A DNA stretch of 64,000 bases, taken from assembly GCA_038207425.1 (NCBI GenBank), contig JBBQZU010000013.1, forward strand, positions 35,064-99,063. The letters are read 5' to 3'. How positions within the stretch are numbered: position 1 is the first letter of the stretch; every line of letters starts with the position of its first letter. Below the pieces are notes generated by a model, which did no database searches, was not told where the DNA came from, and saw only the letters and a program-made list of their open reading frames with translations. The DNA is from JBBQZU01 sp038207425 (GTDB taxonomy: Bacteria; Bacteroidota; Bacteroidia; Flavobacteriales_D; Cryomorphaceae). Below are positions 26,899 through 36,711 of this stretch, one piece after another. A program made the position numbers and the translations under genes.

Positions 26899-27608
26899 GC
26901 AAAACACTGATACAGGTGCGGGATTTAGCCAAAATATATCAAATTGGCAATCAGGAGGTACACGCACTTAGGAGCATTGATTTAGATATTGAAAAGAATG
27001 AATTTGTCGCGCTGATGGGCCCATCAGGTAGCGGCAAAAGCACCCTCATGAACATACTCGGCTGTTTGGATAGTCCTTCTCGGGGCACCTACTTTCTCAA
27101 TGGTCAGGATGTAAGTGGAATGGACGATGATGCCCTTGCCGATGTGCGCAACCGTGAGATAGGCTTCGTTTTTCAAACCTTCAACCTCCTGCCCCGATAC
27201 ACCGCACTTGAAAATGTGGCGCTGCCACTCATTTACCGCGGCATTCCAAAAAACGACCGGATAAAACGGGCCACCGAAGTATTGGAGCATGTAGGCCTGG
27301 CCGACAGAATGCACCATAGATCAAACGAACTATCAGGGGGGCAGCGTCAGCGTGTGGCCATGGCAAGGGCGTTGGTAAACCATCCTTCGATCATACTTGC
27401 TGATGAACCTACCGGTAACCTCGATACCAAAACATCTTATGAAATAATGGCCCTGCTGGACGAAATACACCGCCAAGGAAACACCATTATTTTGGTAACC
27501 CACGAAGAAGATATAGCCTTGCACGCTCGCCGCATAGTGCGCTTGCGGGATGGAGTAATTGAAAGCGACAATATTTCTGAGCCTGCAGCTTTAAAAAGCA
27601 AAGGCTAA
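26895..27608 (+). CDS. ABC transporter ATP-binding protein, MacB/LolD family
   Basis: 237 aa. Walker A is GPSGSGKST, the Q-loop is VFQTFNLLPRYTALENV, the signature is LSGGQRQRVAMARAL, Walker B is IILADEPTGNLDTKT and the switch His is in LVTHE. The EPTGNLD block and short length place it in the LolD/MacB/FtsE group that drives tripartite efflux or lipoprotein release. No permease gene is next to it, so the partner lies elsewhere. It is translationally coupled to the upstream methyltransferase. Confidence 0.92.
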   Translation: MSKTLIQVRDLAKIYQIGNQEVHALRSIDLDIEKNEFVALMGPSGSGKSTLMNILGCLDSPSRGTYFLNGQDVSGMDDDALADVRNREIGFVFQTFNLLPRYTALENVALPLIYRGIPKNDRIKRATEVLEHVGLADRMHHRSNELSGGQRQRVAMARALVNHPSIILADEPTGNLDTKTSYEIMALLDEIHRQGNTIILVTHEEDIALHARRIVRLRDGVIESDNISEPAALKSKG

Positions 27609-27664
27609 GATTTTGAACTCAAGCTACTATTATTGCGTTATTTCACGTAAGTAAAACATGCCCA

Positions 27665-28216
27665 ATGAAAATTTACACCAAAACCGGCGACGAAGGCAAA
27701 ACATCACTTTTAGGAGGATCGCGGGTAGCGAAATACCACCTTCGCATTGAATCATATGGAACCGTTGATGAACTCAACTCGCACTTAGGGCTGCTCAGAT
27801 CTCATGGGCTTAAGCCTGATGACGCAGAGATGCTAATTCAAATACAAAACAAACTTTTTACCATGGGTTCGCAGCTCGCTTCGGAGCCCGGAGAACCTAA
27901 GTTTAAAATACCGAAACTCGTGGCCGAAGATGTGAAAATGCTCGAGGACGCTATCGATCGCATGGAAGAACTTCTGCCACCAATGCGCAACTTTGTGCTG
28001 CCCGGGGGGCATGTAGCTGTGGCGCAGGCGCATGTATGCCGATGTGTATGCCGCCGGGCCGAAAGGATTGTATTACACCTCAAGGATGAGAGCGATGTGC
28101 CCGACCCAATACCTGTCTATTTAAACCGCCTATCAGATTATTTATTTGTACTGAGTCGAAAAATAGGTCGCGATTTCGATGCTGAAGAGGTGCCTTGGAT
28201 ACCAAAAAAGGATTAA
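27665..28216 (+). CDS. Cob(I)alamin adenosyltransferase, PduO type
   Basis: 183 aa. It transfers the adenosyl group of ATP to cob(I)alamin to make coenzyme B12. The N-terminal ATP site KIYTKTGDEGKTSLLGG is diagnostic, followed by ESYGTVDELNSHLG. The C-terminal helices have CRRAERIVLHL and YLNRLSDYLFVLSR. No B12 synthesis genes are nearby, which suits salvage of imported cobalamin. The small DUF2795 gene follows after about 105 bases. Confidence 0.93.
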   Translation: MKIYTKTGDEGKTSLLGGSRVAKYHLRIESYGTVDELNSHLGLLRSHGLKPDDAEMLIQIQNKLFTMGSQLASEPGEPKFKIPKLVAEDVKMLEDAIDRMEELLPPMRNFVLPGGHVAVAQAHVCRCVCRRAERIVLHLKDESDVPDPIPVYLNRLSDYLFVLSRKIGRDFDAEEVPWIPKKD

Positions 28217-28322
28217 TATACTTTATATCAGTATATTAATTACTTTCATTTATATCTTGGCCGCGAATACAAAAAACATACTTTTGCGTAATTATTTTAC
28301 GCAACGATCAAATACCACAGAA

Positions 28323-28544
28323 ATGTATTGGACATTAGAATTGGCATCCTATCTTGAAGATGCGCCTTGGCCGGCTACCAAGGACGAACTTATAGATTTC
28401 GCCATGAGAACCGGTGCCCCGCTCGAAGTTGTAGAAAACCTACAGGAAATCGAAGAGGTGGGAGAAATATACGAAACCATTGAAGACATTTGGCCGGACT
28501 ATCCGACCAAGGAAGACTTCTTCTTCAATGAAGATGAATACTAA
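28323..28544 (+). CDS. DUF2795-type small protein
   Basis: 73 aa, acidic, cytoplasmic, no signal. The sequence has MYWTLELASYLEDAPWPATK at the start, then LIDFAMRTGAPLEVVENLQE, and ends EDFFFNEDEY. This matches the DUF2795 family as usually seen beside the cobalamin adenosyltransferase in Flavobacteriia. The biochemical role is unknown. The ATG at 28323 is chosen; a longer frame back to 28179 would overlap the adenosyltransferase gene and add a non-family stretch. Confidence 0.88.
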   Translation: MYWTLELASYLEDAPWPATKDELIDFAMRTGAPLEVVENLQEIEEVGEIYETIEDIWPDYPTKEDFFFNEDEY

Positions 28545-28546
28545 AG

Positions 28547-28578
28547 AAAGGGGCGCTAAGGCAGCCCCTTCTTTTTTT
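28547..28578 (+). terminator. Intrinsic terminator after the DUF2795 gene
   Basis: GAAGGGGC and GCCCCTTC form the stem around a G/C-containing loop and seven T follow. Confidence 0.85.
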
Positions 28579-28712
28579 CGCGACAATTTGTCAAGTTACC
28601 GCACTATGGTATTATTTATGCCATGATGAGCGCTCAGCGATGAGCCTATTCGAACCGAAATGGGTACCTTCGCGGACTAATTATTCAGTTACAACCACAA
28701 AAGAATATCCTT

Positions 28713-31700
28713 ATGATAGGATCACTTACCAAAACATTGAAAAAGCTCTTCGGAGACAAGAGCGACCGCGATGTAAAAGAAATTACCCCCCTTGTAGAGC
28801 TTACCAAAACTGCATATAGCACCCTGGGCAACATCAGCAATGATGACCTTCGCGCCAAAACGGCAGCACTCAAAGTGAGAATCAATGATGCCACAGCCCC
28901 GCAGAAAGCAGAAATTACGGCGATTCAAAAGCGTGTTGATGAGCAACCCGATATGGAGCCTGCTGCCAAAGAAGACCTATTCAAGCAAATCGACCAAATC
29001 AATAAAGGTGTAGATGATACCATAGAAAAGGTATTGCTCGAAATACTGCCTGAAGCATTTGCAGTGGTAAAAGAAACCGCGCGCAGGTTTAAGGAAAACC
29101 CCGTACTGGAAGTTACAGCTACCCAAAACGACAGAGACCTTGCTGCCCGCAAAAGCAACGTGATGATTGATGGCGATAAGGCGCGCTGGAATAATAAATG
29201 GGTCGCCGCCGGCAATGAAATTACCTGGGATATGCTGCACTATGATGTGCAGCTTATTGGCGGTATAGCCCTGCACAAAGGCAAAGTGGCCGAGATGCAA
29301 ACCGGTGAAGGTAAAACCCTTGTAGCTACCCTGCCTATGTATCTCAATGCCCTTGCGGGAAAAGGTGTGCACTTGGTAACGGTAAATGACTACCTGGCTC
29401 GCCGTGACTCGGAGTGGATGGGGCCACTCTTTGAATTTCACGGACTCTCGGTTGATTGTATTGACAAGCATCAGTCAAACAGCGACGAGCGCCGCAGTGC
29501 TTATCAGGCCGATATTACCTACGGTACCAATAATGAATTCGGTTTTGACTACCTGCGCGACAATATGAGTACCAATCCCGGTGGGCTTGTGCAGCGCAAA
29601 CACCATTACGCCATTGTGGATGAGGTTGACTCGGTATTGATTGACGATGCCCGTACACCGCTTATCATATCAGGACCCACCCCCAAGGGCGATCAGCAAC
29701 TTTTTGATGAGCTGAAGCCCAAAGTAGAAAAGCTTTATGCGGCCCAGCGCCAGCTCGTAACCCAGCTTTTGGCCGAAGCCAAAAAGAAACTCGAAGGTTT
29801 GGAAGATGGCAAAGTGTCGAAAAAAGATATCAACGAAGGTGGCCTGGCGCTCTTTCGCGCATACCGCGGTTTGCCAAAGAATAAAGCCCTTATAAAATTC
29901 CTAAGCGAATCGGGCATGAAGCAGCAAATGCTCAAAACTGAGGCGTACTACCTGCAAGACCAGGAGAAGGAAATGAACAAAGCCGACGAGGTGCTCTACT
30001 TCACCATCGATGAAAAAGGCAACTCCATAGAGCTTACTGAAAAAGGTACAGAACTTATTTCAACAGATGTAGCTGATGAGCAATTCTTCGTATTGCCCGA
30101 TATGGGCACCAGCATCGCTGAAATAGAACGGATATCAAAGAGCGAAGACGAAAAAGTAAAACTTAAGGATGAGATGCTCCGCAATTACAGCATCAAAGCC
30201 GAGCGCATTCATACCATCAACCAGCTATTGAAGTCTTACTGCCTTTTTGAGAAAGACGTAGACTATGTGGTGATGGAAAACAAAGTAAAAATTGTAGATG
30301 AGCAAACCGGCCGTATCATGGAAGGTCGCCGCTACAGCGACGGATTACACCAGGCCATTGAGTCGAAAGAACGCGTGAAGGTTGAGGCAGCCACGCAAAC
30401 CTACGCCACCATTACCCTGCAAAATTATTTCAGGATGTACCATAAGCTTGCAGGTATGACCGGTACTGCCGAGACCGAAGCAGGAGAGCTTTGGGATATC
30501 TACAAGCTTGACGTTATGCTGATACCCACCAACAGGTCAGTAGTACGAGATGACCGTGAAGACAAGGTATACAAAACAAAGCGCGAAAAATACAATGCAT
30601 CCATTGATGAAATTGTAGAACTATCAAAAGCCGGACGGCCGGTACTTGTGGGTACCACTTCGGTAGAGGTTTCTGAATTGCTGAGTCGCATGCTTCAGCT
30701 CCGCGGCATCAAGCACAACGTACTCAACGCCAAGCTACACGCTAAAGAAGCCGATATAGTAGCCGCTGCCGGACAGCCGGGGGCGGTAACCATAGCTACC
30801 AACATGGCAGGTCGTGGTACCGACATCAAACTCGGTCAGGGGGTAAAGGAAGTGGGTGGACTAGCTATTGTAGGTACAGAGAAGCACGACTCACGCCGCG
30901 TAGACCGCCAGCTTCGCGGACGCTCAGGAAGGCAGGGTGACCCAGGGTCATCACAGTTCTACATATCGCTCGAAGATAACCTGATGAGGCTTTTCGGCTC
31001 CGACCGTATTTCTAAAATGATGGACCGTCTCGGCTTGAAAGAAGGTGAGGTAATTCAGCATAGCATGATTACCAAATCGATAGAACGCGCCCAGCGGAAA
31101 GTAGAAGAAAACAACTTCGGTATCAGAAAACGCCTGCTGGAGTATGACGATGTAATGAACTCTCAGCGTGAAGTAATATACAAGCGACGCCGCCACGCAC
31201 TCTTCGGCGACAGGCTGCAGCTCGATATCGAAAACATGTTTCAGGATGTGGCCGAAGCCATAGCCGGCAACCACCACGATGCGAAGAATTACGATGGATT
31301 CAAGCTTGACCTTGTGCAATTTCTCGGTATGGAAAGCCCTGTAAGTGAAGACGAGTTTTTGTCGCTGAAACCCGGTGAAGTAGCCCGAAAGGTGTATCAC
31401 GCCGCCCGCACACGCTACACAGCACGTATCAAGGCTACAGCATTTACGGCTCTGCCGGTTATTTCCAATGTAAAAGCCACCCAGCCACAGTTCGAAAATA
31501 TATTGATACCATTTACCGACGGAATTAAAACCCTGCAGGTAGTGGTAAATATTGACAAAGCCCTGAGCAATGAAGGCAAAGAGCTGGCCGTAGGAATTGA
31601 AAAAGGGGTAACCCTCTCCATTATTGACAATGAATGGAAGGAGCACTTGCGTGAAATGGACGACTTGCGGCAATCAGTACAAAATGCGCGGTTTGAGCAA

Positions 31701-32060
31701 AAAGACCCGCTGCTGATATACAAATTCGAATCCTTTGAGCTTTTCAAAAAGATGATAGAAAAGATCAGCTTTGATGTGGTATCATTCCTGAGCAAAGCAT
31801 CGCTTCCCGGCAATACCGATCAGGTGCGCACCACTGCCGCCCCAAGGGTAAGCGATACGAGCAGATTGCAAACCAGCCGCCCCGGCGATGAGCCTCAAAG
31901 AATGCCCGGCCCGGGAAGGTCAATGCCCCAATCCCCACCCCAGCGCGTAGAGCCGGTGCGGGTTGAGAAGAAAATTGGAAGAAACGATCTTTGCCCCTGC
32001 GGCAGTGGAAAGAAGTACAAGCAATGCCACGGCAATGTGGTAAATCAATCCGTAGGATAA
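28713..32060 (+). CDS. secA: Protein translocase subunit SecA
   Basis: 1115 aa, long as in other Bacteroidota. It is the ATPase motor that pushes unfolded proteins through SecYEG, and it feeds all T9SS cargo into the periplasm. Walker A is MQTGEGKTLVATLP, and the DEAD-like motif is VDEVDSVLIDDARTPL. NMAGRGTDIKLG and QLRGRSGRQGDPG belong to the second nucleotide-binding fold. Extra length lies in inserts around residues 45-110 and 335-410. A Pro/Arg-rich linker leads to the C-terminal zinc motif RNDLCPCGSGKKYKQCHG. Start ATG 28713; a convergent hairpin follows the stop. Confidence 0.97.
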   Translation: MIGSLTKTLKKLFGDKSDRDVKEITPLVELTKTAYSTLGNISNDDLRAKTAALKVRINDATAPQKAEITAIQKRVDEQPDMEPAAKEDLFKQIDQINKGVDDTIEKVLLEILPEAFAVVKETARRFKENPVLEVTATQNDRDLAARKSNVMIDGDKARWNNKWVAAGNEITWDMLHYDVQLIGGIALHKGKVAEMQTGEGKTLVATLPMYLNALAGKGVHLVTVNDYLARRDSEWMGPLFEFHGLSVDCIDKHQSNSDERRSAYQADITYGTNNEFGFDYLRDNMSTNPGGLVQRKHHYAIVDEVDSVLIDDARTPLIISGPTPKGDQQLFDELKPKVEKLYAAQRQLVTQLLAEAKKKLEGLEDGKVSKKDINEGGLALFRAYRGLPKNKALIKFLSESGMKQQMLKTEAYYLQDQEKEMNKADEVLYFTIDEKGNSIELTEKGTELISTDVADEQFFVLPDMGTSIAEIERISKSEDEKVKLKDEMLRNYSIKAERIHTINQLLKSYCLFEKDVDYVVMENKVKIVDEQTGRIMEGRRYSDGLHQAIESKERVKVEAATQTYATITLQNYFRMYHKLAGMTGTAETEAGELWDIYKLDVMLIPTNRSVVRDDREDKVYKTKREKYNASIDEIVELSKAGRPVLVGTTSVEVSELLSRMLQLRGIKHNVLNAKLHAKEADIVAAAGQPGAVTIATNMAGRGTDIKLGQGVKEVGGLAIVGTEKHDSRRVDRQLRGRSGRQGDPGSSQFYISLEDNLMRLFGSDRISKMMDRLGLKEGEVIQHSMITKSIERAQRKVEENNFGIRKRLLEYDDVMNSQREVIYKRRRHALFGDRLQLDIENMFQDVAEAIAGNHHDAKNYDGFKLDLVQFLGMESPVSEDEFLSLKPGEVARKVYHAARTRYTARIKATAFTALPVISNVKATQPQFENILIPFTDGIKTLQVVVNIDKALSNEGKELAVGIEKGVTLSIIDNEWKEHLREMDDLRQSVQNARFEQKDPLLIYKFESFELFKKMIEKISFDVVSFLSKASLPGNTDQVRTTAAPRVSDTSRLQTSRPGDEPQRMPGPGRSMPQSPPQRVEPVRVEKKIGRNDLCPCGSGKKYKQCHGNVVNQSVG

Positions 32061-32091
32061 CAAATAAGGCAGCCGGTGTCTGCCTTATTTG
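32061..32091. terminator. Bidirectional terminator between secA and the convergent T9SS gene
   Basis: CAAATAAGGCAG pairs perfectly with CTGCCTTATTTG (12 bp) around a 7-base loop. T-rich sequence lies on either side, as expected for a shared terminator between convergent genes. Confidence 0.8.
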
Positions 32092-32112
32092 TTTGGTAAA
32101 GAAACGATAAGT

Positions 32113-35100
32113 CTACTTTACCCTCACCACTTTTCCATTCTGCACGGGCGCCCCGTCGAGAAAGATGGTGTAAGTGAGCATGCCTTTGGGCAAATGAATT
32201 CCATCAATGGTAAAGATGCTGCCTGCACCAAATTGCGCGCTTTTCACACGGCGGCCAAGGAGGTCGAAGATGTCGATGCGAAGCACTTCAAAGGGAACAT
32301 CCGTTTTGGCCACCTTTAGTATCAATTCATCACTACATGGGTTTGGATACAATTGTATGATCCGACTTTCTTCGGTAACGCTTTGATTCTGATTGCTCTT
32401 TGATCCCTTATCAGAAGAAAAATCTTCCGGAATCTCAAATGCCGGAAAGTACATCGTTCTCTGTGCAGCATAGAGGCTATGGAGCGCCGTAATATTGCCT
32501 GCCCATTCAGAAAATTCTGCTAGGTCGCCGGAGACCATCACATCAGGCAGGGCATCTGCTGACGCGTACTGTGCCAGTAAGCTTGATGGGTCATAAACTA
32601 CATCACCGCATGATTTGGCATCTCCCCAATCAGATATTCCATAACCGTAGGTGGTAGCGAGTGAAGCCACATAACTTTGAACCACCTCAGGGTGATGTAA
32701 ATTGGCGAGACTCATAAACAGTTCAGGGGTATAGGCGCCTATTGTATCGGCTGATGTTAAATGCGCAAGTGCTTGCCAAAAGATGTCTCTGTTTCTCCGC
32801 GATTGCTTCCAGGTATGTTCAGCCTCAGATACATCCATTGCACCACCCAACATTTCGGCGGTAGCCATTGAGCTGACCGACTCTGAAATCAAGTCAGCAT
32901 AACCTGATTGTTGGATGGCATCAAAAAGTATAGTACTCATCTGTTCCTGAGGAATGCTGCTGATTTGTGCAAGGATAGATTCTTCATTTCCTTCGGTAAA
33001 GAGCAGGTTTATTAGCTCAAGGGTTTGCCCGCCGTCAATTTGCTGGGCTGCATCAACAACTTCATTTTCCTGAAAAGCAGCCTGCTCAAATAGGTTGTCA
33101 ATTTCATCAGAATCCGACAATTCAGAAAATTCAAATGAACCTTCACCGCCGGCAGCGGGTATTCTGGAATAATCGCAGGCGAAGGCGGAAGTATATACAT
33201 TGCTGCATATATTACGCACCACAAAATCTGCTGGCGACCCGGCGGCAATTTCACTTACCTTCAACGGGCAGAAGTAGGGCCAATTCAATCCTTGCGGAGT
33301 AGAAGGGTATTTGGTTGTAAAATTTGCGGGAGTAAAATTGCCAATCACTCTGAAATCAAAATGCGACGAATTCATGACACTTGAGTGGCTAAAAGAGTTT
33401 CTTGGAATTTGCGTAGGATCATTGGGATCGCACGCCCCTTGGTCTACTGAAATAGTACCACCTTCGAGAATTATATCTGCACGGACCATGGTAAACCTTT
33501 CAAAATAATTGCACTTGTACACCAGACCGGTACTGTACAAGTCACCGGGATTTGCATTTACCAATGAAGATGAGATACCCCTTGTAAGGTCTTCAAACCA
33601 ATTATTGAAAATCTGATTGTATGTAAAGCCTGAATCCCATACCGCGAGGCCCAGATTCCATTTTACCAAGGTCCCCGGAGCACCTTCAAATTTGTTGTCT
33701 TCAACTTTGTAGCCTTTTGATCTGTTTAAAAACAAGCCTACATTATTATCAGCTCGCGGCACGATGAATGTATTGCGCAGCACCGCGGGTTGCAGACTTC
33801 CATTTAGCTGAGCGCCCACTACATTGTTTTCGAATTCAGCGTCGAGTATTTCTATGAGTCTGGAATTCGAGAAATTTACTGCATCGATTCCTTTGGCTAA
33901 GTTGTAAAAACGGGAACGAATAAAAGTAGTCGCTACTGTAACTCTTAGTCGGGAGTTTGATGCGTACACACCAACCCCACGTTGTGCGGGTAGCCAATTG
34001 GCTGTTGTATTCTGATTGTGAAACAAACAACCTCGTATAATAATTCCGCTCGACAAATCAATATCAATGGATATTCCAGGTGCAGACACACTCTGCGTAA
34101 TGATGAAATTATCGGTGGTGATAAAATTCATACGGTTGATCACACTTCGATTGGTGATTTCTACCCAGTTTTGCAGTCTGGTATACGGATCAAATCTGAA
34201 ACCACTGACGCAATCTTGCACAGTGCTTTGTGATGCAGATACAATGCCCCCGCCATAATCGGTAACACCGGGATTGCCTATGTGTACCGCCTGTCGGGCA
34301 AACTCGATGGCACTATTCTGTTCCATTACAAACCGGCCCTGTCTTGAACTGCTATAAAGGCTTGATGGCTGGCCGAGATTATTGAAATCTTCCACAATTA
34401 CGCCCTGCCAATAGTCTTTAAAACATGAAACCAGCAGTTCACTCTCATTTCCTTCGCCAACCGATTCTTCAAATGATGGAGGCGGTGGGGGTATTACATC
34501 GCGAGGGTCGCCTTGAAAATTTCGATCTGAGCACCTATGGTCGGCTGTAAAAAGGGTATTTGAAAGCCGAAGCACTCCACCATTTTCGATGGCGGTGAAG
34601 CCCCGCTCTATGATTACACGGGCATTGGGGCCGAAGTAAAAGTTCATGTCCTGTATATTGATATAGGAATTTGAAGCAATTCTCAGCTCTGTATCAATAT
34701 ACACATCAGCGCTATTGCCGAAAGGATTGAATGCAGGTGTCCACGTTTCGGTGAAATATGCTTCGAAATCTTCACTCTGGTATGATGCTGCTTCCTGACA
34801 GCAAGGACAGGTGCGGTTCAGCATGCGCGTGTAGTCACCATCGTCAATCTGGTCGGGTAGTATTCTGCGGTATTTTGTTGCGTCTGTATTTCCAGCGAGT
34901 TCTTGCATGCTCACATTCACGGCTATTGCATCGGCTTGCCATCCGGGGTTTGTAGGATTACCCGGATTCTGGAACACTCCAAGCGACGTGGCGCTCGCCA
35001 AAACAAGCTCATTTTCATATCGCTCAATGTATGATTCACGAAAATTTGAAATATTGGTAAGGGTTGGCAATGATGTTACCAGGCTTTGGGTTTAGGTATC

Positions 35101-36282
35101 CCATACATCAAGTGCGTTGGGCAGCGATGGGTGGGCCTTGTGGGTGAAGTAGAGGTAGCGGCCTGTGGAATTGAATTCCAATCCGTGTGGCTCTGCCCGG
35201 CTAGGACCCGCACCTGGCAGCGATACGGTTTGTGCAGAATTGGCGATATGATCTCCCTGCGTATCTAAGTCTATGATACGAATTAAAGCAAGTTGAGCAT
35301 ATGTTCCACCGGGTAAAATAGCAGCAAAAGCGAGCCGGTAATTGCCCGATGACAGTTTGATCAACTCCATTTCTGAGCGAAGATACCCACCTGTCGCCAA
35401 GTCTAAGTCTGTGTAAACTATTCCGTCCCATTCAAGGTCATTGGCTGTAAGCTTATATTTGATCACATTCTTACCTTCAAATACGAAAACATAATAAAAA
35501 CACTGATTATCTCCGGGGCCTTGCACAACATAATCGCTTGCTGTAATCATAAGTATTTGAGATCCGTCTGATTGCTGGTTCTCCGTAACGAATTGCTGAT
35601 TGTCAAACAGTTTGTATCCATATAAATAATTGGTTGTTCCACTTTGCCAAACTGTGGAACCCCACGCAGACCAGTCACGGGCCGAAATATCTTCTAATGT
35701 ATTTGATTGATTGTTCTGATTAAGACCTACAAGCGACACTTTGGCATCCGTATTAAAAGGGTTTGCCGTATCTGTATCGTATATTGACATATATAATCGC
35801 TGTCTGCTGGGCGGGTTGCCTGTAAAGAAGAGCTCGTTTGACAATGTTCCCCCGCTGTGATCGCGGCCACCGGGCTAAATTATCGCATACTTGCTGCATG
35901 AATTTCCCATAGGAAATATGAGCCGCTCATTATGCCCTCTCTTTGTGTAATTTCCTGGACTTGGCGCATCGTAGTATTTCCTAAAACTTTCCACCAACCA
36001 ACCTTTATGGTCATAGAAGTTCTCATCTACAGTAAAAAACATCAAATCGCCCCAAGGGTCGGTGTAGCCCGCGTGTAGGTTTGTGGCGGCAGAACCCTGA
36101 TACGCGAAGGTTGGCGAAAGCTGCGGCTGACCTGTGGATGGGTTGTAGGGGGAGGAAGGGAGAAAAATTGGACTTGAATTCTGAACATCTAAATAATTTG
36201 GAGCTAAAGTCCAGTTAGGGTTTTGAGCATGTGACAATAAGCATATGCACATAGCGATTGTGATGATAGTTAGCTTTTTCAT
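32113..36282 (-). pseudogene. Large T9SS-exported protein broken by two in-frame stop codons
   Basis: A single frame of 1390 codons runs from an ATG with a clear signal peptide (MKKLTIITIAMCICLLSHAQ) to a type A sorting domain (LYPNPCSDELILKV and LPKGMLTYTI). It is interrupted only by TAG at 35877-35875 (after SKYAII) and TAA at 35094-35092 (after LDVWDT). The sequence on both sides of each stop reads as one protein: an N-terminal propeller-like part (PHGLEFNSTGRYLYFT), then a long Asn-rich right-handed beta-helix-like part, then the tail. No frameshift is present. Either codon is one C-to-T change from Gln. Expected outcome: truncated, unanchored fragments. Readthrough cannot be excluded from sequence alone. 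Confidence 0.75.
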
Positions 36283-36298
36283 AATTTGAATTTTGTGA

Positions 36299-36325
36299 CA
36301 AGTTTCAAAATTTCATGAAAACTTG
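36299..36325. promoter_or_regulatory. Palindrome in the divergent promoter region (candidate operator)
   Basis: CAAGTTT at 36299-36305 and AAACTTG at 36319-36325 are perfect inverted halves 13 bases apart. They lie between the start of the leftward T9SS gene and the rightward XRE regulator. Position and symmetry suit a repressor site, but no binding data are visible. Confidence 0.35.
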
Positions 36326-36372
36326 AATCTACCGAACAGATTAATTATTTACTTGGAGGAAACTTTTTAGCT

Positions 36373-36711
36373 ACGGGTATAGGTAACAACATTAAAAAAC
36401 TAAGAGAGCTCAAAAACCACACACAAGCCTATATGGCGGAGCAACTCAACATGAGTATTCCCGGATACTCTAAAATAGAGAACGATAAAACAGATGTAAC
36501 ACTATCTAGAATACAGGCAATAGCAAAGGTGCTGGTGACCGACCTCCCGACTATTCTGAATTTTGATGCAAAGCATGTTTTTCACCAGTACAATAACCAG
36601 AACTCCATTATTACAGGCTACAATCACCAGCTCAATTTGAACGGTGGTATAGATAAAATTCTTCATAACATGCAACATGAGATCAACGAGCTTAAGAAAA
36701 GAGGTAGCTAA
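36373..36711 (+). CDS. XRE-family helix-turn-helix regulator (non-standard or lost start codon)
   Basis: About 112 aa. An HTH_3 domain spans the first 65 residues (NNIKKLRELKNHTQ, MAEQLNMSIPGYSKIEND, LSRIQAIAKVL). A short, partly helical tail follows, ending HNMQHEINELKKRGS. The first ATG, GTG or TTG in frame is ATG 36433, which falls inside the first helix pair of the DNA-binding domain. The full domain requires starting further upstream. An ACG at 36373 (ACG GGT ATA GGT AAC) sits where ATG is expected, 12 bases after GGAGGA. So the gene either uses a rare start or lost its ATG by one T-to-C change. It overlaps the next T9SS gene by 35 bases. Confidence 0.6.
   Translation, partial: TGIGNNIKKLRELKNHTQAYMAEQLNMSIPGYSKIENDKTDVTLSRIQAIAKVLVTDLPTILNFDAKHVFHQYNNQNSIITGYNHQLNLNGGIDKILHNMQHEINELKKRGS

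Noticed and set aside
30951..31673. 240-codon open frame antisense to secA
   Set aside because: Lies wholly inside a conserved secA region and shows no protein-like features.
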